Part shown: positions 49,200 to 57,415 of the stretch, one piece after another | Numbering within the stretch: the first letter of the stretch is position 1 | Layout of the letters: every line of letters starts with the position of its first letter | Program-made: the position numbers and the translations under genes | The notes under the pieces: generated by a model | Databases searched by the model: none | Seen by the model: only the letters and a program-made list of their open reading frames with translations | Told to the model about the DNA's origin: nothing | From: Helicobacter vulpis | GTDB taxonomy: Bacteria; Campylobacterota; Campylobacteria; Campylobacterales; Helicobacteraceae | DNA: 64,000 nt | Direction of reading: 5' to 3' | Assembly (NCBI RefSeq): GCF_003660395.1 | Contig: NZ_QXQT01000001.1 | Span: 1 to 64,000 of the forward strand

Positions 49200-49517
49200 G
49201 TGGCGAATTATATTGAGTTGACCAGCGAGAATTTTGAAAGTGTAACTAGCAGCGGTGCGGTTGTGGTGGATTTTTGGGCCCCTTGGTGTGGGCCTTGTAA
49301 AATGCTCTCTCCTGTGATTGACGAATTGGCTAGTGAATATGAGGGTAGGGCGAAGGTTTGTAAGGTCAACACAGACGAGCAAGAAGAGCTTTCTGCAAAG
49401 TTTGGCATTAGAAGCATTCCCACCGTGCTGTATATGAAAGATGGGGTTGTACAAAACCAAACCGTGGGGGCACTCTCTAAACAAGCACTTAAAGATCATA
49501 TTGACAAATTGCTCTGA
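49200..49517 (+). CDS. trxA: thioredoxin
   Basis: The 105-residue product has the WCGPC active site (VVDFWAPWCGPCKMLSPVIDELA) and the cis-Pro motif IRSIPTVLYMKDG. It reduces disulfides in ribonucleotide reductase and peroxiredoxins. Start is the GTG at 49200, five bases after GAGGAG; the GTG at 49194 is inside the ribosome site. trxB follows by 18 bases. Confidence 0.96.
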   Translation: MANYIELTSENFESVTSSGAVVVDFWAPWCGPCKMLSPVIDELASEYEGRAKVCKVNTDEQEELSAKFGIRSIPTVLYMKDGVVQNQTVGALSKQALKDHIDKLL

Positions 49518-49535
49518 TCGTCTAAAGAGATAACT

Positions 49536-50473
49536 ATGATCGATCTTGGCATTATTGGGGGCGGGCGGCCGGTTTAAGTGCTGGGCTTTACGCCACAAGA
49601 GGGGGGTTAAAGGAAGTTGTGCTTTTTGAGAAGGGCATGCCCGGAGGGCAGATCGTCCAAAGCAGCGAGATTGAGAACTACCCGGGAGTTAAAGAGATTC
49701 TAAGTGGCATGGATTTTATGCAGCCATGGCAGGAACAGTGCTTCCGCTTTGGTCTCAAGCATGAAATGGCTTCTGTGGTGCGTTTGAGTTGGCAAGGGGA
49801 ATTCTATACAATTCATTTAGAAGATGGGCGTGCCCTAGAAGCCAAGAGCGTAATTTTAAGTACAGGGGGTCGCCCCAAAAAAGCGGGCATTAAGGGTGAG
49901 GAAGAATTTTGGGGCAGGGGGGTTAGCACCTGTGCTACTTGTGATGGTTTCTTTTATAAAAATAAGGAAGTGGCTGTTTTGGGGGGCGGGGACACGGCTT
50001 TGGAGGAGGCAATCTACTTGACTAAAATGTGTAGCAAGGTGTATTTGATCCATCGGCGCACGCATTTTCGGGCTGCGCCTATCACCATTGAGCACGCCAA
50101 GAATAACCCCAAGATTGAGTTCTTGACCCCGGCTCTTGTAGAAGAGATTCAAGGCGATGCGGGCGGTGTAAACGCCCTTGTGATCAAACACATCGAGAGC
50201 GGTGTGTTGCAAACACTCCAAGTACCCGCCATTTTTATTTTTGTGGGCTATGAAGTCAATAATGAAGTCTTAAAACAAGAGGATGGGCGCATGCTCTGTG
50301 CTTGCGATGCCTATGGTTCTGTTGTGGTAGATCTGTCCATGCGAACCAATTTAAAGGGTTTGTTTGCTGCTGGGGATGTGCGAATTCAAGCCCCTAAACA
50401 AGTGGTCTGTGCGGCTGGAGATGGGGCTACCGCTGCGCTTTCGGCCATCGCCTACTTGGACGCGCACCCCTAA
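49536..50473 (+). pseudogene. trxB: thioredoxin reductase, frameshifted near the start (probably intact in the cell)
   Basis: TrxB passes electrons from NADPH to thioredoxin. The ATG at 49536 (AAGAGA upstream) begins [10 protein letters not shown], then runs into a stop. The expected continuation [29 protein letters not shown] is in the next frame; one missing C near 49564-49570 explains it (GGGCGG instead of GGGCCGG). The downstream part has the CATC redox motif ([10 protein letters not shown]), NADPH-binding [10 protein letters not shown] and FAAGDVR. The restored length is about 312 residues. A sequence error is the likely cause. Confidence 0.92.
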
Positions 50474-51240
50474 TGCTAAACATCGGCATCTTTGGAGCAA
50501 GCGGCAGAATGGGGCGTTTGCTGGTGCAAGAGACTAAAAAACATCCCGACCTATGCCTTTCTAGCGTCTTTGTGCGCAGAAGTCTAAGCCCCTCTCTTAT
50601 TCAAATCCTCCCTGAGAACACCTTTGTTACGAATGATTTGGAACAATTCTTAACCCATTGCGCGCTGGTGATTGACTTTTCCTTGCCCCAAGCACTGGCT
50701 TCTCTGTTGACCGCATTGCGCAAACATCCTCTGCCCCTGGTCTGTGGTACAACGGGTTTAAGCGCACCCGTGTGGGGAGATTTGCAGGAGTTGAGTCAAC
50801 ATGCCCCCGTCCTACATTCTTCTAACATGTCTTTGGGCATGGCAGTGTTGCTTAAAATTGTCTCTGTGATTGCTAAAGATTTAAAACATGCAGACATTGA
50901 GATCGTAGAAACCCACCACCGCTATAAAAAGGACGCGCCCAGTGGGACTGCGTTGACTCTAGGGCAGGCATGCGCGCTAGCTAGGGGCTGGGATTTTGAG
51001 AAAGTCCGCACAACCCACAGAGACACCCCGCGTCAAGAAAAAGAAATCGGATTGGCTAGCTTGCGCGGGGGTAATGTGGTGGGCAAACACACTGTGGGTT
51101 TTTACTTAGATGGGGAATATTTAGAGGTGGAGCATGTGGTAAGCGAGCGCGATATCTTTGCTAAGGGCGCGTTGCAGGTGGCTAAATGGCTTGTTCTCCA
51201 GCCTCCGGGCTTTTATGGGGTAGAAAATCTCTACCATTGA
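50473..51240 (+). CDS. dapB: 4-hydroxy-tetrahydrodipicolinate reductase
   Basis: DapB reduces the dihydrodipicolinate precursor in lysine/DAP synthesis. The 255-residue product has the NAD(P) part IGIFGASGRMGRLLVQETKK, CGTTGLS and the active-site ETHHRYKKDAPSGTALTLG (with His and Lys). It overlaps the trxB stop by one base (TAATG). dapD is at 159. Confidence 0.95.
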   Translation: MLNIGIFGASGRMGRLLVQETKKHPDLCLSSVFVRRSLSPSLIQILPENTFVTNDLEQFLTHCALVIDFSLPQALASLLTALRKHPLPLVCGTTGLSAPVWGDLQELSQHAPVLHSSNMSLGMAVLLKIVSVIAKDLKHADIEIVETHHRYKKDAPSGTALTLGQACALARGWDFEKVRTTHRDTPRQEKEIGLASLRGGNVVGKHTVGFYLDGEYLEVEHVVSERDIFAKGALQVAKWLVLQPPGFYGVENLYH

Positions 51241-51252
51241 AGAGGGGTTGCC

Positions 51253-51990
51253 TTGTTGTTCTATGCGCTAGCGCGTTTGGCCAAGAGTCCGTGGAATGCC
51301 TTCCTCCAGCCCTTGGCGCAAAACGCGGCATTTGCTAATCTCAATGAGAATTATAAGCAAGCCCTAACCCAAGCCCAACAGCGGCACAAACTTGTCTTTC
51401 CCTTCCCTCATGCTCTTTTTAAGGCTTTTGAAGCCACCTCTCTAGAGACGTTGCACACGGTTTTACTAGGGCAAGACCCCTACCATGGCATCTTTAAGTA
51501 CCACCAATGTACATACCCACTGGCGATGGGTTTGAGTTTTAGCGTCCCTGATCACGCTCCTATTCCTAAGAGTTTGCAAAATATTTATCAAGAATTGTAC
51601 CAGAGTTTAGGTATCCCCAAACCCACGCATGGCAATCTGGAAGGCTGGGCCAAACAGGGGGTATTATTACTAAATGCGCTCTTAAGCGTGGAACAAGAAC
51701 GTCCCAAATCGCATGCCCATCTAGGTTGGGAACACTTTACAGATGGGGTTTTGACTCAACTATCCCAGTTAGAACGCCCGTTAGTCTTTATTTTCTTGGG
51801 CAAAGTGGCTCAAGAAAAGCGCAAATACCTAGTGGAAAACCCGCAACACCTGATCCTATGCGCCCCTCATCCCAGCCCCTTGGCCCAGCACAGACCTCCC
51901 TTTTTTCTAGGAAGTGGGGTTTTTGCCAAAGCGCAAGCGTTCTTACAAGAACATGGAATCCCCATGCAATGGGACTTGACATCAAAGTGA
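51253..51990 (+). CDS. ung: uracil-DNA glycosylase
   Basis: Ung removes uracil from DNA. The 245-residue product has the catalytic GQDPYHG and the C-terminal HPSPLAQHR motif, plus GVLLLNALLSVE. The start is a TTG at 51253 with GAGGGG upstream; no ATG is in frame nearby. It is the last gene of the plus-strand block. Confidence 0.94.
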   Translation: MLFYALARLAKSPWNAFLQPLAQNAAFANLNENYKQALTQAQQRHKLVFPFPHALFKAFEATSLETLHTVLLGQDPYHGIFKYHQCTYPLAMGLSFSVPDHAPIPKSLQNIYQELYQSLGIPKPTHGNLEGWAKQGVLLLNALLSVEQERPKSHAHLGWEHFTDGVLTQLSQLERPLVFIFLGKVAQEKRKYLVENPQHLILCAPHPSPLAQHRPPFFLGSGVFAKAQAFLQEHGIPMQWDLTSK

Positions 51991-52031
51991 GATGATAGTA
52001 GAATGGGTGGTTTTTGTGTGCGGAAGAAGGA

Positions 52032-52060
52032 GTTGCCGCCCCCAAGCGGGGGCTTGCAAC
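52032..52060. terminator. GC-rich hairpin after ung and after the Asn/Ser micro-ORF
   Basis: GCCCCC (52038-52043) pairs with GGGGGC (52048-52053) around AAGC; outer arms GTTGC (52032-52036) and GCAAC (52056-52060) also pair. The stem begins three bases past the micro-ORF stop on the minus strand and 41 bases past ung on the plus strand, so it can end both transcripts. No strong T-run follows on either strand. Confidence 0.6.
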
Positions 52061-52062
52061 AA

Positions 52063-52182
<120 letters not shown>

Positions 52183-52231
52183 AGCTTTACTCCTTTCGTG
52201 TATTTGAAAGCCTTGCGACTCCCATGCCCGT

Positions 52232-52240
52232 AATATAGCA
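52232..52240 (-). promoter_or_regulatory. extended -10 of the micro-ORF
   Basis: The minus strand reads TGCTATATT here (TGn plus TATATT), placing a transcript start about 42 bases before the micro-ORF ATG. Confidence 0.5.
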
Positions 52241-52246
52241 TGTCCG

Positions 52247-52266
52247 CTGTTTACTTAAGTAAACAG
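52247..52266. repeat. perfect 20-bp palindrome (candidate operator)
   Basis: CTGTTTACTT is followed directly by its reverse complement AAGTAAACAG. It lies in the -35 region of the micro-ORF promoter and 34 bases beyond the ndh-like gene's stop. No T-run follows on the minus strand, so it resembles a protein-binding site more than a terminator. Confidence 0.7.
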
Positions 52267-52299
52267 GTGCATTGAACGCCCAGTCTCTTCTAGTTGCCA

Positions 52300-53424
52300 T
52301 TAGGCTATTATATCCCTTTTCCAACGCCATTCAATGTAACGTTTAAGCCATACCACCCATTTTCCAACCACATTACATTTTCCCAAATTCCCGATGGCAA
52401 AGTGCGTACCCAAAGAACAGATCACTCCCTTGGGGGTAAAGCTAAAGGGTTTTGTGGGGGGTTTACGTGCGCTAATTTGGCTAAATTCTTGACCTAAATA
52501 ACGCCCCATTTGGCTAGCCAGCTGGGCACTAGGGGGGTAGAATTTTCCCTCTGAGTCTTTGAGTGCGGCGCAGTCCCCCACAACAAAGACCCCGCGTCCG
52601 GGCATTTCTACGGGTTCCAAGAAAGCATTGACTTCTACCCTAGCCCGTACACTTTTGAAAAATGTAGAATTTTCAATGACTGGGTTGCCGCGCACCCCGC
52701 AGGTCCAAAAGAGAAAATCCGCTAAAATTTCTTGGGTTACACCCCCTTGTTCCACCAAAACACGATCGCTCTGGCATGCCAGGATTTTAGCCCCTAAGAC
52801 TAGCTGAACCCCTTTTTTTTGTAGGTAATCTACTCCCCTTTGGGCCAGCTGTGGCGCAAACATGGGCAAAATAGCGGGCATGGCTTCTATGCAAGTGAGT
52901 TTATAGGTTTTAGGGGTGCATAAGCTTTTCAGCGTGTCGTTCAAAGCCCCTACAAGCTCAATCCCGCTAAACCCTCCCCCACACACCACCACACTAAAGG
53001 GGCGCTCCTGTTTAAAATCTACAATGGCTTGTAATAAAGCTTGGTGGCTAGCCTGTGCATTGGCAAAATTAGTCAGACTATGGGCGTGTTCTTCCACCCC
53101 GGGTACTCCAAAACTCTCGCTAGCAAAACCTAGCCCCACCACTAGATAATCATAGGGATATGTCCCTTGTGCGCCTAGCACGCTCTTATCTTGGATTTCT
53201 AGAACACAATCTTGAATGAAACGTACCTCATGGGGGATAATTTGGCTTAAGGGAATCGTATAAGACCCGGGTAAACCAGCCGCCACCTCGTGCAAAAGCA
53301 CGCTAAAGTAGTGCAAGGGCGACTGAGAAATCAAGGTGATCTGGCAATTAGAGCGCACCGCTACACCCAGAGACTTTAAAAAGGCTAGGCTAGCATAGCC
53401 TGCCCCCAACACCACAAGGCGCAT
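52300..53424 (-). CDS. NDH-2-like NAD(P)/FAD oxidoreductase
   Basis: The 374-residue product has the FAD-binding VVLGAGYASLAFLKSL, the NAD-binding VVCGGGFSGIELVGAL, the second FAD part GVFVVGDCA and a C-terminal membrane-anchor-like YIEWRWKRD, all typical of non-proton-pumping type II NADH dehydrogenase. A sulfide:quinone reductase is less likely, because I see no conserved Cys triad. Start ATG at 53424 overlaps the adh stop (TGATG), so the two are coupled: NAD(P)H made by the alcohol dehydrogenase could feed the quinone pool. Confidence 0.82.
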   Translation of the reverse strand: MRLVVLGAGYASLAFLKSLGVAVRSNCQITLISQSPLHYFSVLLHEVAAGLPGSYTIPLSQIIPHEVRFIQDCVLEIQDKSVLGAQGTYPYDYLVVGLGFASESFGVPGVEEHAHSLTNFANAQASHQALLQAIVDFKQERPFSVVVCGGGFSGIELVGALNDTLKSLCTPKTYKLTCIEAMPAILPMFAPQLAQRGVDYLQKKGVQLVLGAKILACQSDRVLVEQGGVTQEILADFLFWTCGVRGNPVIENSTFFKSVRARVEVNAFLEPVEMPGRGVFVVGDCAALKDSEGKFYPPSAQLASQMGRYLGQEFSQISARKPPTKPFSFTPKGVICSLGTHFAIGNLGKCNVVGKWVVWLKRYIEWRWKRDIIA

Positions 53425-54524
53425 CACCACTTGATGGTAACAACGGGTTTAATGAAATTAGCCGGTTTGTCCTTCATCCATGCGAGGGCTTGGGCGATCT
53501 CTTCAAATTGCCCCTCTAGGTGGTGGGTGATGATGGGTTTGACATCAAGCTTTTTGGTTTGTAGTAGACGGGCAAGCTTTTCCATGCGATAACGCCCTCC
53601 AGGGGTCAAGCCCCCCTTAATCGTTTTATGCCCCATCCCCACATTCCAAGCCAAACGTGCGATGCGCAAATAATCTCCACTTCCAAAATAATTCACATTA
53701 GACACCACCCCCCCATTGATCAAGCACGCGCAAGCATCGCTTAGAACATCTGTGCCACCACCTGCAATCAAGATTTTATCTGCCCCTACGCCCTTGGTGA
53801 TCTCTAAGATTTGATCGGCCATGGGTGCTTTGCTAAAGTCAATAAAATGCGTGGCTCCGTAGTGTTTGTGCGCCACTTCATATCTGAAAGGCACGCAATC
53901 CACGGCGTAAATCTCACTAGCCCCCATGAGATTTGCCCCCGCTAGAGCCATCAAGCCCACAGGTCCTAGCCCCACCACTGCCACGCGATCTCCAGGCTTG
54001 ACATCCGCTTGCTCGGCGCAATGAAAACCAGTCGTGATCATATCGCTCAGCATCACTGCATCGCGCAAATCCACATCTTCAGGCAGGTGCCCTAAATTTC
54101 CATCGGCATGGTTGATATGGACTTGTTGGGCAAACACGCCATCCTTGAAATTAGAGAATTTCCAACCCGTGAGCGCGCCGCTCTCATGCATCGCATAACC
54201 TCTTTGCGCGCCCAAAGAGCTCCAATCAGGTGTGATGGCTGGGATAATCACCCTATCGCCCTCTTTGAAATCTTTGACCAAATGCCCTACCTGCAAGACC
54301 TCCCCTACCCCTTCATGCCCTAGAAACATATTAGAACGCTCTCCAATCCCGCCCTCATAGCAGGTGTGCAAATCAGAAGTACAAGGCGCAACAGCTATGG
54401 GCCGTACCAACGCGTCTAGAGGGCCGCATTCTAGCTTTTTGCGCTCTGGCACCACCATTTCTAAAGATTCCTTTTCAATAATGCCTACCTTCCCAATCCC
54501 TAGCATCGCAAAACCCTTAACCAT
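53424..54524 (-). CDS. NADP-type secondary alcohol dehydrogenase (isopropanol dehydrogenase-like)
   Basis: The 366-residue product resembles the tetrameric clostridial/Thermoanaerobacter secondary ADH: VKGFAMLGIGKVG start, catalytic zinc ligands Cys48 (APCTSDLHT), His70 (LGHEGVGE) and Asp161 (MLSDMITTGFH), the TPDWSSLGAQRGY segment, nucleotide-binding GLGPVG (185-190), and NYFGSGDYLRIARL. It lacks the four-Cys structural zinc lobe of other ADHs. An insertion of about eleven residues (20-35) is present. AAAGGAG lies seven bases before the ATG. It is followed by the NDH-2-like gene. Confidence 0.88.
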   Translation of the reverse strand: MVKGFAMLGIGKVGIIEKESLEMVVPERKKLECGPLDALVRPIAVAPCTSDLHTCYEGGIGERSNMFLGHEGVGEVLQVGHLVKDFKEGDRVIIPAITPDWSSLGAQRGYAMHESGALTGWKFSNFKDGVFAQQVHINHADGNLGHLPEDVDLRDAVMLSDMITTGFHCAEQADVKPGDRVAVVGLGPVGLMALAGANLMGASEIYAVDCVPFRYEVAHKHYGATHFIDFSKAPMADQILEITKGVGADKILIAGGGTDVLSDACACLINGGVVSNVNYFGSGDYLRIARLAWNVGMGHKTIKGGLTPGGRYRMEKLARLLQTKKLDVKPIITHHLEGQFEEIAQALAWMKDKPANFIKPVVTIKW

Positions 54525-54549
54525 TTAACACTCCTTTATTGAGATAAAA

Positions 54550-54565
54550 TTTCACGCCGGTGAAA
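54550..54565 (-). terminator. terminator of the bioB-yihY unit
   Basis: On the minus strand TTTCAC and GTGAAA pair around CGGC, followed directly by TTTTATC. It lies between yihY and the alcohol dehydrogenase gene, so the latter probably has its own transcription. Confidence 0.6.
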
Positions 54566-54569
54566 GCAC

Positions 54570-55415
54570 TTAGGGACTTTCTTGCTCGCACACTTCGCAA
54601 GCATATAACCCCAAAAGTAAGAGTAACCAAGATATATAAATGTAAGACATCAAAAACCATAAAATAGAGATCGAACCATAGAGTTCGTGGTAGGTGCGGT
54701 TGTAGAGAACATAGTACACAAAACCCCATTTCATCACAGACCAACACACACTAGTGATCAAGCTCCATAACAAGGGATGGCGTTTGCGCTTGAAGACTTT
54801 ATTCGTGGGTAAGAGAAATAAGATCAGAAAAAAGAGATAGGCACTTAACCAGCGTAATAAAACCAGTGCCCACGTGTTTTCTACCACAAGGCGCATTTTG
54901 ACATTGATAAAAAGGATGATGGGCAATGCCACCAAAAACACTACTCCCGTCCCAAAACCCCAAAAGACAAAAATTTTTTTCCCTTTGAAGTTAAGATAGT
55001 CCCTAGGAGCGGCGTTGAGAATTTGCGAAGCGATGTAGCGGTAGTTCTCACAAAATAAGAAGAAGGCCAGCGCGATAAAGCTAATTTCTACAACCCCCAA
55101 TGTGCGATCGTTACGCGCAAAAGATTTTAAGAAAAATTGGGTTACCTGAATAAAATCTGGACTATTAGGGAAGAAAAAAGTTCCAAATTCAAAGGCCTTA
55201 GAAAAGGGGCTTACAAAGATCAGCGCGATGAAGAGTAAGATGGGCGATAGGGATAGAATGGTGTAAAAACTCAACGAAGACGCGTAGTAGAAAATCCGCG
55301 CCATTTCATCCAAGCGTCTCTTGAGCTTAGGAGTGAGCAAATACGTACAGACATAGAAGAACCCTAGCAATGTTGCCCCAACGCGCGCCAATACCGCGCG
55401 CCACCTCTTCCACAT
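54570..55415 (-). CDS. YihY/BrkB family inner membrane protein
   Basis: The 281-residue product from the ATG at 55415 has about six membrane segments and the family parts YYASSLSFYTILSLSPILLFIAL and YGSISILWFLMSYIYISWLLLLLGLYA. The start overlaps the bioB stop (TGATG); the frame is open to 55532 but that is bioB. Members were once called RNase BN; the real function is not known. Confidence 0.85.
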   Translation of the reverse strand: MWKRWRAVLARVGATLLGFFYVCTYLLTPKLKRRLDEMARIFYYASSLSFYTILSLSPILLFIALIFVSPFSKAFEFGTFFFPNSPDFIQVTQFFLKSFARNDRTLGVVEISFIALAFFLFCENYRYIASQILNAAPRDYLNFKGKKIFVFWGFGTGVVFLVALPIILFINVKMRLVVENTWALVLLRWLSAYLFFLILFLLPTNKVFKRKRHPLLWSLITSVCWSVMKWGFVYYVLYNRTYHELYGSISILWFLMSYIYISWLLLLLGLYACEVCEQESP

Positions 55416-56254
55416 CAATGGCAGGTTGTGGCGATGCCTAGTCCGTAACTTTTTAACATGTCTAAATCTTTGCTCGGAGTGTGCCCTTTTGTCGTTAGAT
55501 AATCTCCTAGCACGATCGCATCTACCCCACAATCAAAGATTTCTTTCTGGCAGTCTTTAAACACGACCTCCCTGCCCCCCGCGATCATCAGGCGTGTCTT
55601 AGGCAAGAACTCTTTGGCTAAAACCAAACACTCTAGGGCTTCTTGCGGGTCTAAGACCTCTTGCTTGATGGGCAAGGCGGGATTGGGGATGAAGAAATTA
55701 ATGGGTGTGGTGGCTGGAGTCAACGTTTGCAAGGCGCGCAACATCTCGATGCGCTCCGCATAAGTTTCGCCCAAGCCAAAGATTCCCCCACTGCACAACC
55801 CTAAACCTACCTCCAAGACATGTTCGCATGTTTCAAAGCGCTCTTGCCATGGGTGGGTGGAACAGATTTTAGGGAAAAAACTCTGCGCGCTCTCTAAATT
55901 ATGGTTGTAGCTGTCAATACCATTATCTTTCAGAAACTGCAAAGATTCTTTATCTGCCCTGCCACAACATGCGATCAAATGTAACTCTGGCTCAGCGGCT
56001 TTGATGGCGCGCGCAAGCGTGGCAATATAATCGCATTTTTTACTATCTAAGCCCCGCCCAGAAGTAACTAAACAAAAGCCCAACGCTCCAAAGGAACGCC
56101 AGTGCCTGGCTTCTAGCACCACTTCTTGTGTTTTCTTGTATTTATAACGTTTGATCTTGCCTTGATGGTGTGCACTTTGCGTGCAATAGGCGCAATCCTC
56201 GCTGCAATCTCCACTGCTCACATTAGAAATAGAACACAGAAAAATCTCTTGCAT
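55415..56254 (-). CDS. bioB: biotin synthase
   Basis: BioB inserts sulfur into dethiobiotin using radical SAM chemistry. The 279-residue product has the CxxxCxxC cluster (Cys17, Cys21, Cys24 in GDCSEDCAYCTQS) and ESAQSFFPKICSTHPWQERFET, GGIFGLGETYAERIEML. It is about 30-40 residues shorter than E. coli BioB, as in other Helicobacter. The yihY gene follows with a stop/start overlap; tRNA-Sec lies just upstream. Confidence 0.95.
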   Translation of the reverse strand: MQEIFLCSISNVSSGDCSEDCAYCTQSAHHQGKIKRYKYKKTQEVVLEARHWRSFGALGFCLVTSGRGLDSKKCDYIATLARAIKAAEPELHLIACCGRADKESLQFLKDNGIDSYNHNLESAQSFFPKICSTHPWQERFETCEHVLEVGLGLCSGGIFGLGETYAERIEMLRALQTLTPATTPINFFIPNPALPIKQEVLDPQEALECLVLAKEFLPKTRLMIAGGREVVFKDCQKEIFDCGVDAIVLGDYLTTKGHTPSKDLDMLKSYGLGIATTCH

Positions 56255-56270
56255 ACTGACCTTTCACAAG

Positions 56271-56370
56271 TGGCAAGAGAGCCAAAGAATCGAACTTTGC
56301 GGCACCTAGGACACCTAAGCACCCATTGGGTTTGAAGCCCAAGGCACGCACCAGCCATGCTCGCTCTCCG
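56271..56370 (-). tRNA. selC: tRNA-Sec (anticodon UCA)
   Basis: On the minus strand the gene has a long acceptor (GAGAGC pairing with GCTCTC, with G.U and near-end pairs making about eight positions), a D-arm GCATG/CGTGC, an anticodon stem-loop TTGGG-CTTCAAA-CCCAA with anticodon TCA (56333-56335), a long extra arm of about 25 bases and T-arm CAAAG-TTCGATT-CTTTG, ending GCCA. The eight-position acceptor, long extra arm and opal-reading anticodon define selenocysteine tRNA. Length is about 100 with CCA. The exact 5' end (56369 or 56370) is uncertain because the first pair is not standard. Confidence 0.88.
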
Positions 56371-56398
56371 TCTAAGAGTATAGCAAACTCTTTACAAT

Positions 56399-57415
56399 TT
56401 AAACTTTCAAATGCCTTTGACACACCGCCCACAATTTAGTGCTCAACGCGCTAGTGGGTAGGTCATTTAAAGCATGGACATCTACTAGCTCTAACCCCTG
56501 GGGTTGCAAATCCTCTAAATTGGCTTGATAGAGCATGGCATGTACGCGGTATTTGGTGTAGCTATGGCGTACACTCCCCAACAAGGGCAGGGTGATTAAT
56601 TCTTGATTCTTCAAGAGTGGGAATTGGTATAGATGGGCGTATAACCCTTGCGTGGCGTAGCAAAGATAGAGTTTTCTTTTTTGTACACACAAACCGCAAT
56701 GCAGATCCAAGGCGATGCTCACGCTTTTTTTGTATTGGGTGAATTTTTCTAGCGCGTCTTTACCCTGACAGGCAAAACTCAAGGGGCAGATAGCGCATTG
56801 GGGTTGCTTGGTACAGACAAGCGCGCCCAAATCAATGAGGGCTTGGTTGTGATCAAAGGGGTTTAGGGGGTTGACAAACGCATCGGCGCGCTCTTGCAAA
56901 ATAGAGGCCAATTTAGCCCTTTGGGGCGTGATGGCAAACAAGCGCAACAACACCCTAGCCACATTGGCATCCACCACGCCCACTGCCTGCCTAAATCCAA
57001 AACACAGAATCGCCCGCGCGCTATATGCGCCTATGCCCGGTAGCGCGCGCAAGGCCGTGTAATCTTGGGGTAATTGCCCTCCATAGCGTTGGCAACAAAT
57101 CTGTGCGCTCTGGTGTAGGTGCTTGGCGCGCGCGTAATAGCCAAGCCCCCTCCACAGGCATAGCACGCGCTCCAAAGGCGCGCAGGCTAGGGCGTGCAAA
57201 GTGGGAAAGGCCTTCAAAAATGGGGTAAAATACCTCTCCAACACCACGCTAATTTGGGTTTGTTGGGACATGATCTCAGAAATATAGATTTGATAGGGGG
57301 CGTTAGGGCCGCTAAGATGGCGGATGGGCATGTCTTTACGCCCATGTTGTGTATACCACTTTAGCAACGCCTCTTGGAGCCTTGCAAGGCTATGTGTGGT
57401 TGTGCAATCTGACAT
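56399..57415 (-). CDS. mutY: A/G-specific adenine glycosylase MutY
   Basis: MutY removes adenine mispaired with 8-oxoguanine. The 338-residue product has catalytic Glu47 (ISEIMSQQTQ), the helix-hairpin-helix LPGIGAYSARAI, Asp149 (VVDANVARVL), an iron-sulfur motif Cys-x5-Cys-x2-Cys-x5-Cys (CTKQPQCAICPLSFAC; first spacing one shorter than in E. coli) and a C-terminal NUDIX-like part. It overlaps the GT25 gene by 26 bases. Confidence 0.95.
   Translation of the reverse strand: MSDCTTTHSLARLQEALLKWYTQHGRKDMPIRHLSGPNAPYQIYISEIMSQQTQISVVLERYFTPFLKAFPTLHALACAPLERVLCLWRGLGYYARAKHLHQSAQICCQRYGGQLPQDYTALRALPGIGAYSARAILCFGFRQAVGVVDANVARVLLRLFAITPQRAKLASILQERADAFVNPLNPFDHNQALIDLGALVCTKQPQCAICPLSFACQGKDALEKFTQYKKSVSIALDLHCGLCVQKRKLYLCYATQGLYAHLYQFPLLKNQELITLPLLGSVRHSYTKYRVHAMLYQANLEDLQPQGLELVDVHALNDLPTSALSTKLWAVCQRHLKV

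Noticed and set aside
54550-54565. Operator controlling the alcohol dehydrogenase
   Set aside because: The stem is followed directly by TTTTATC on the minus strand and comes just after yihY, so a terminator is the simpler reading.
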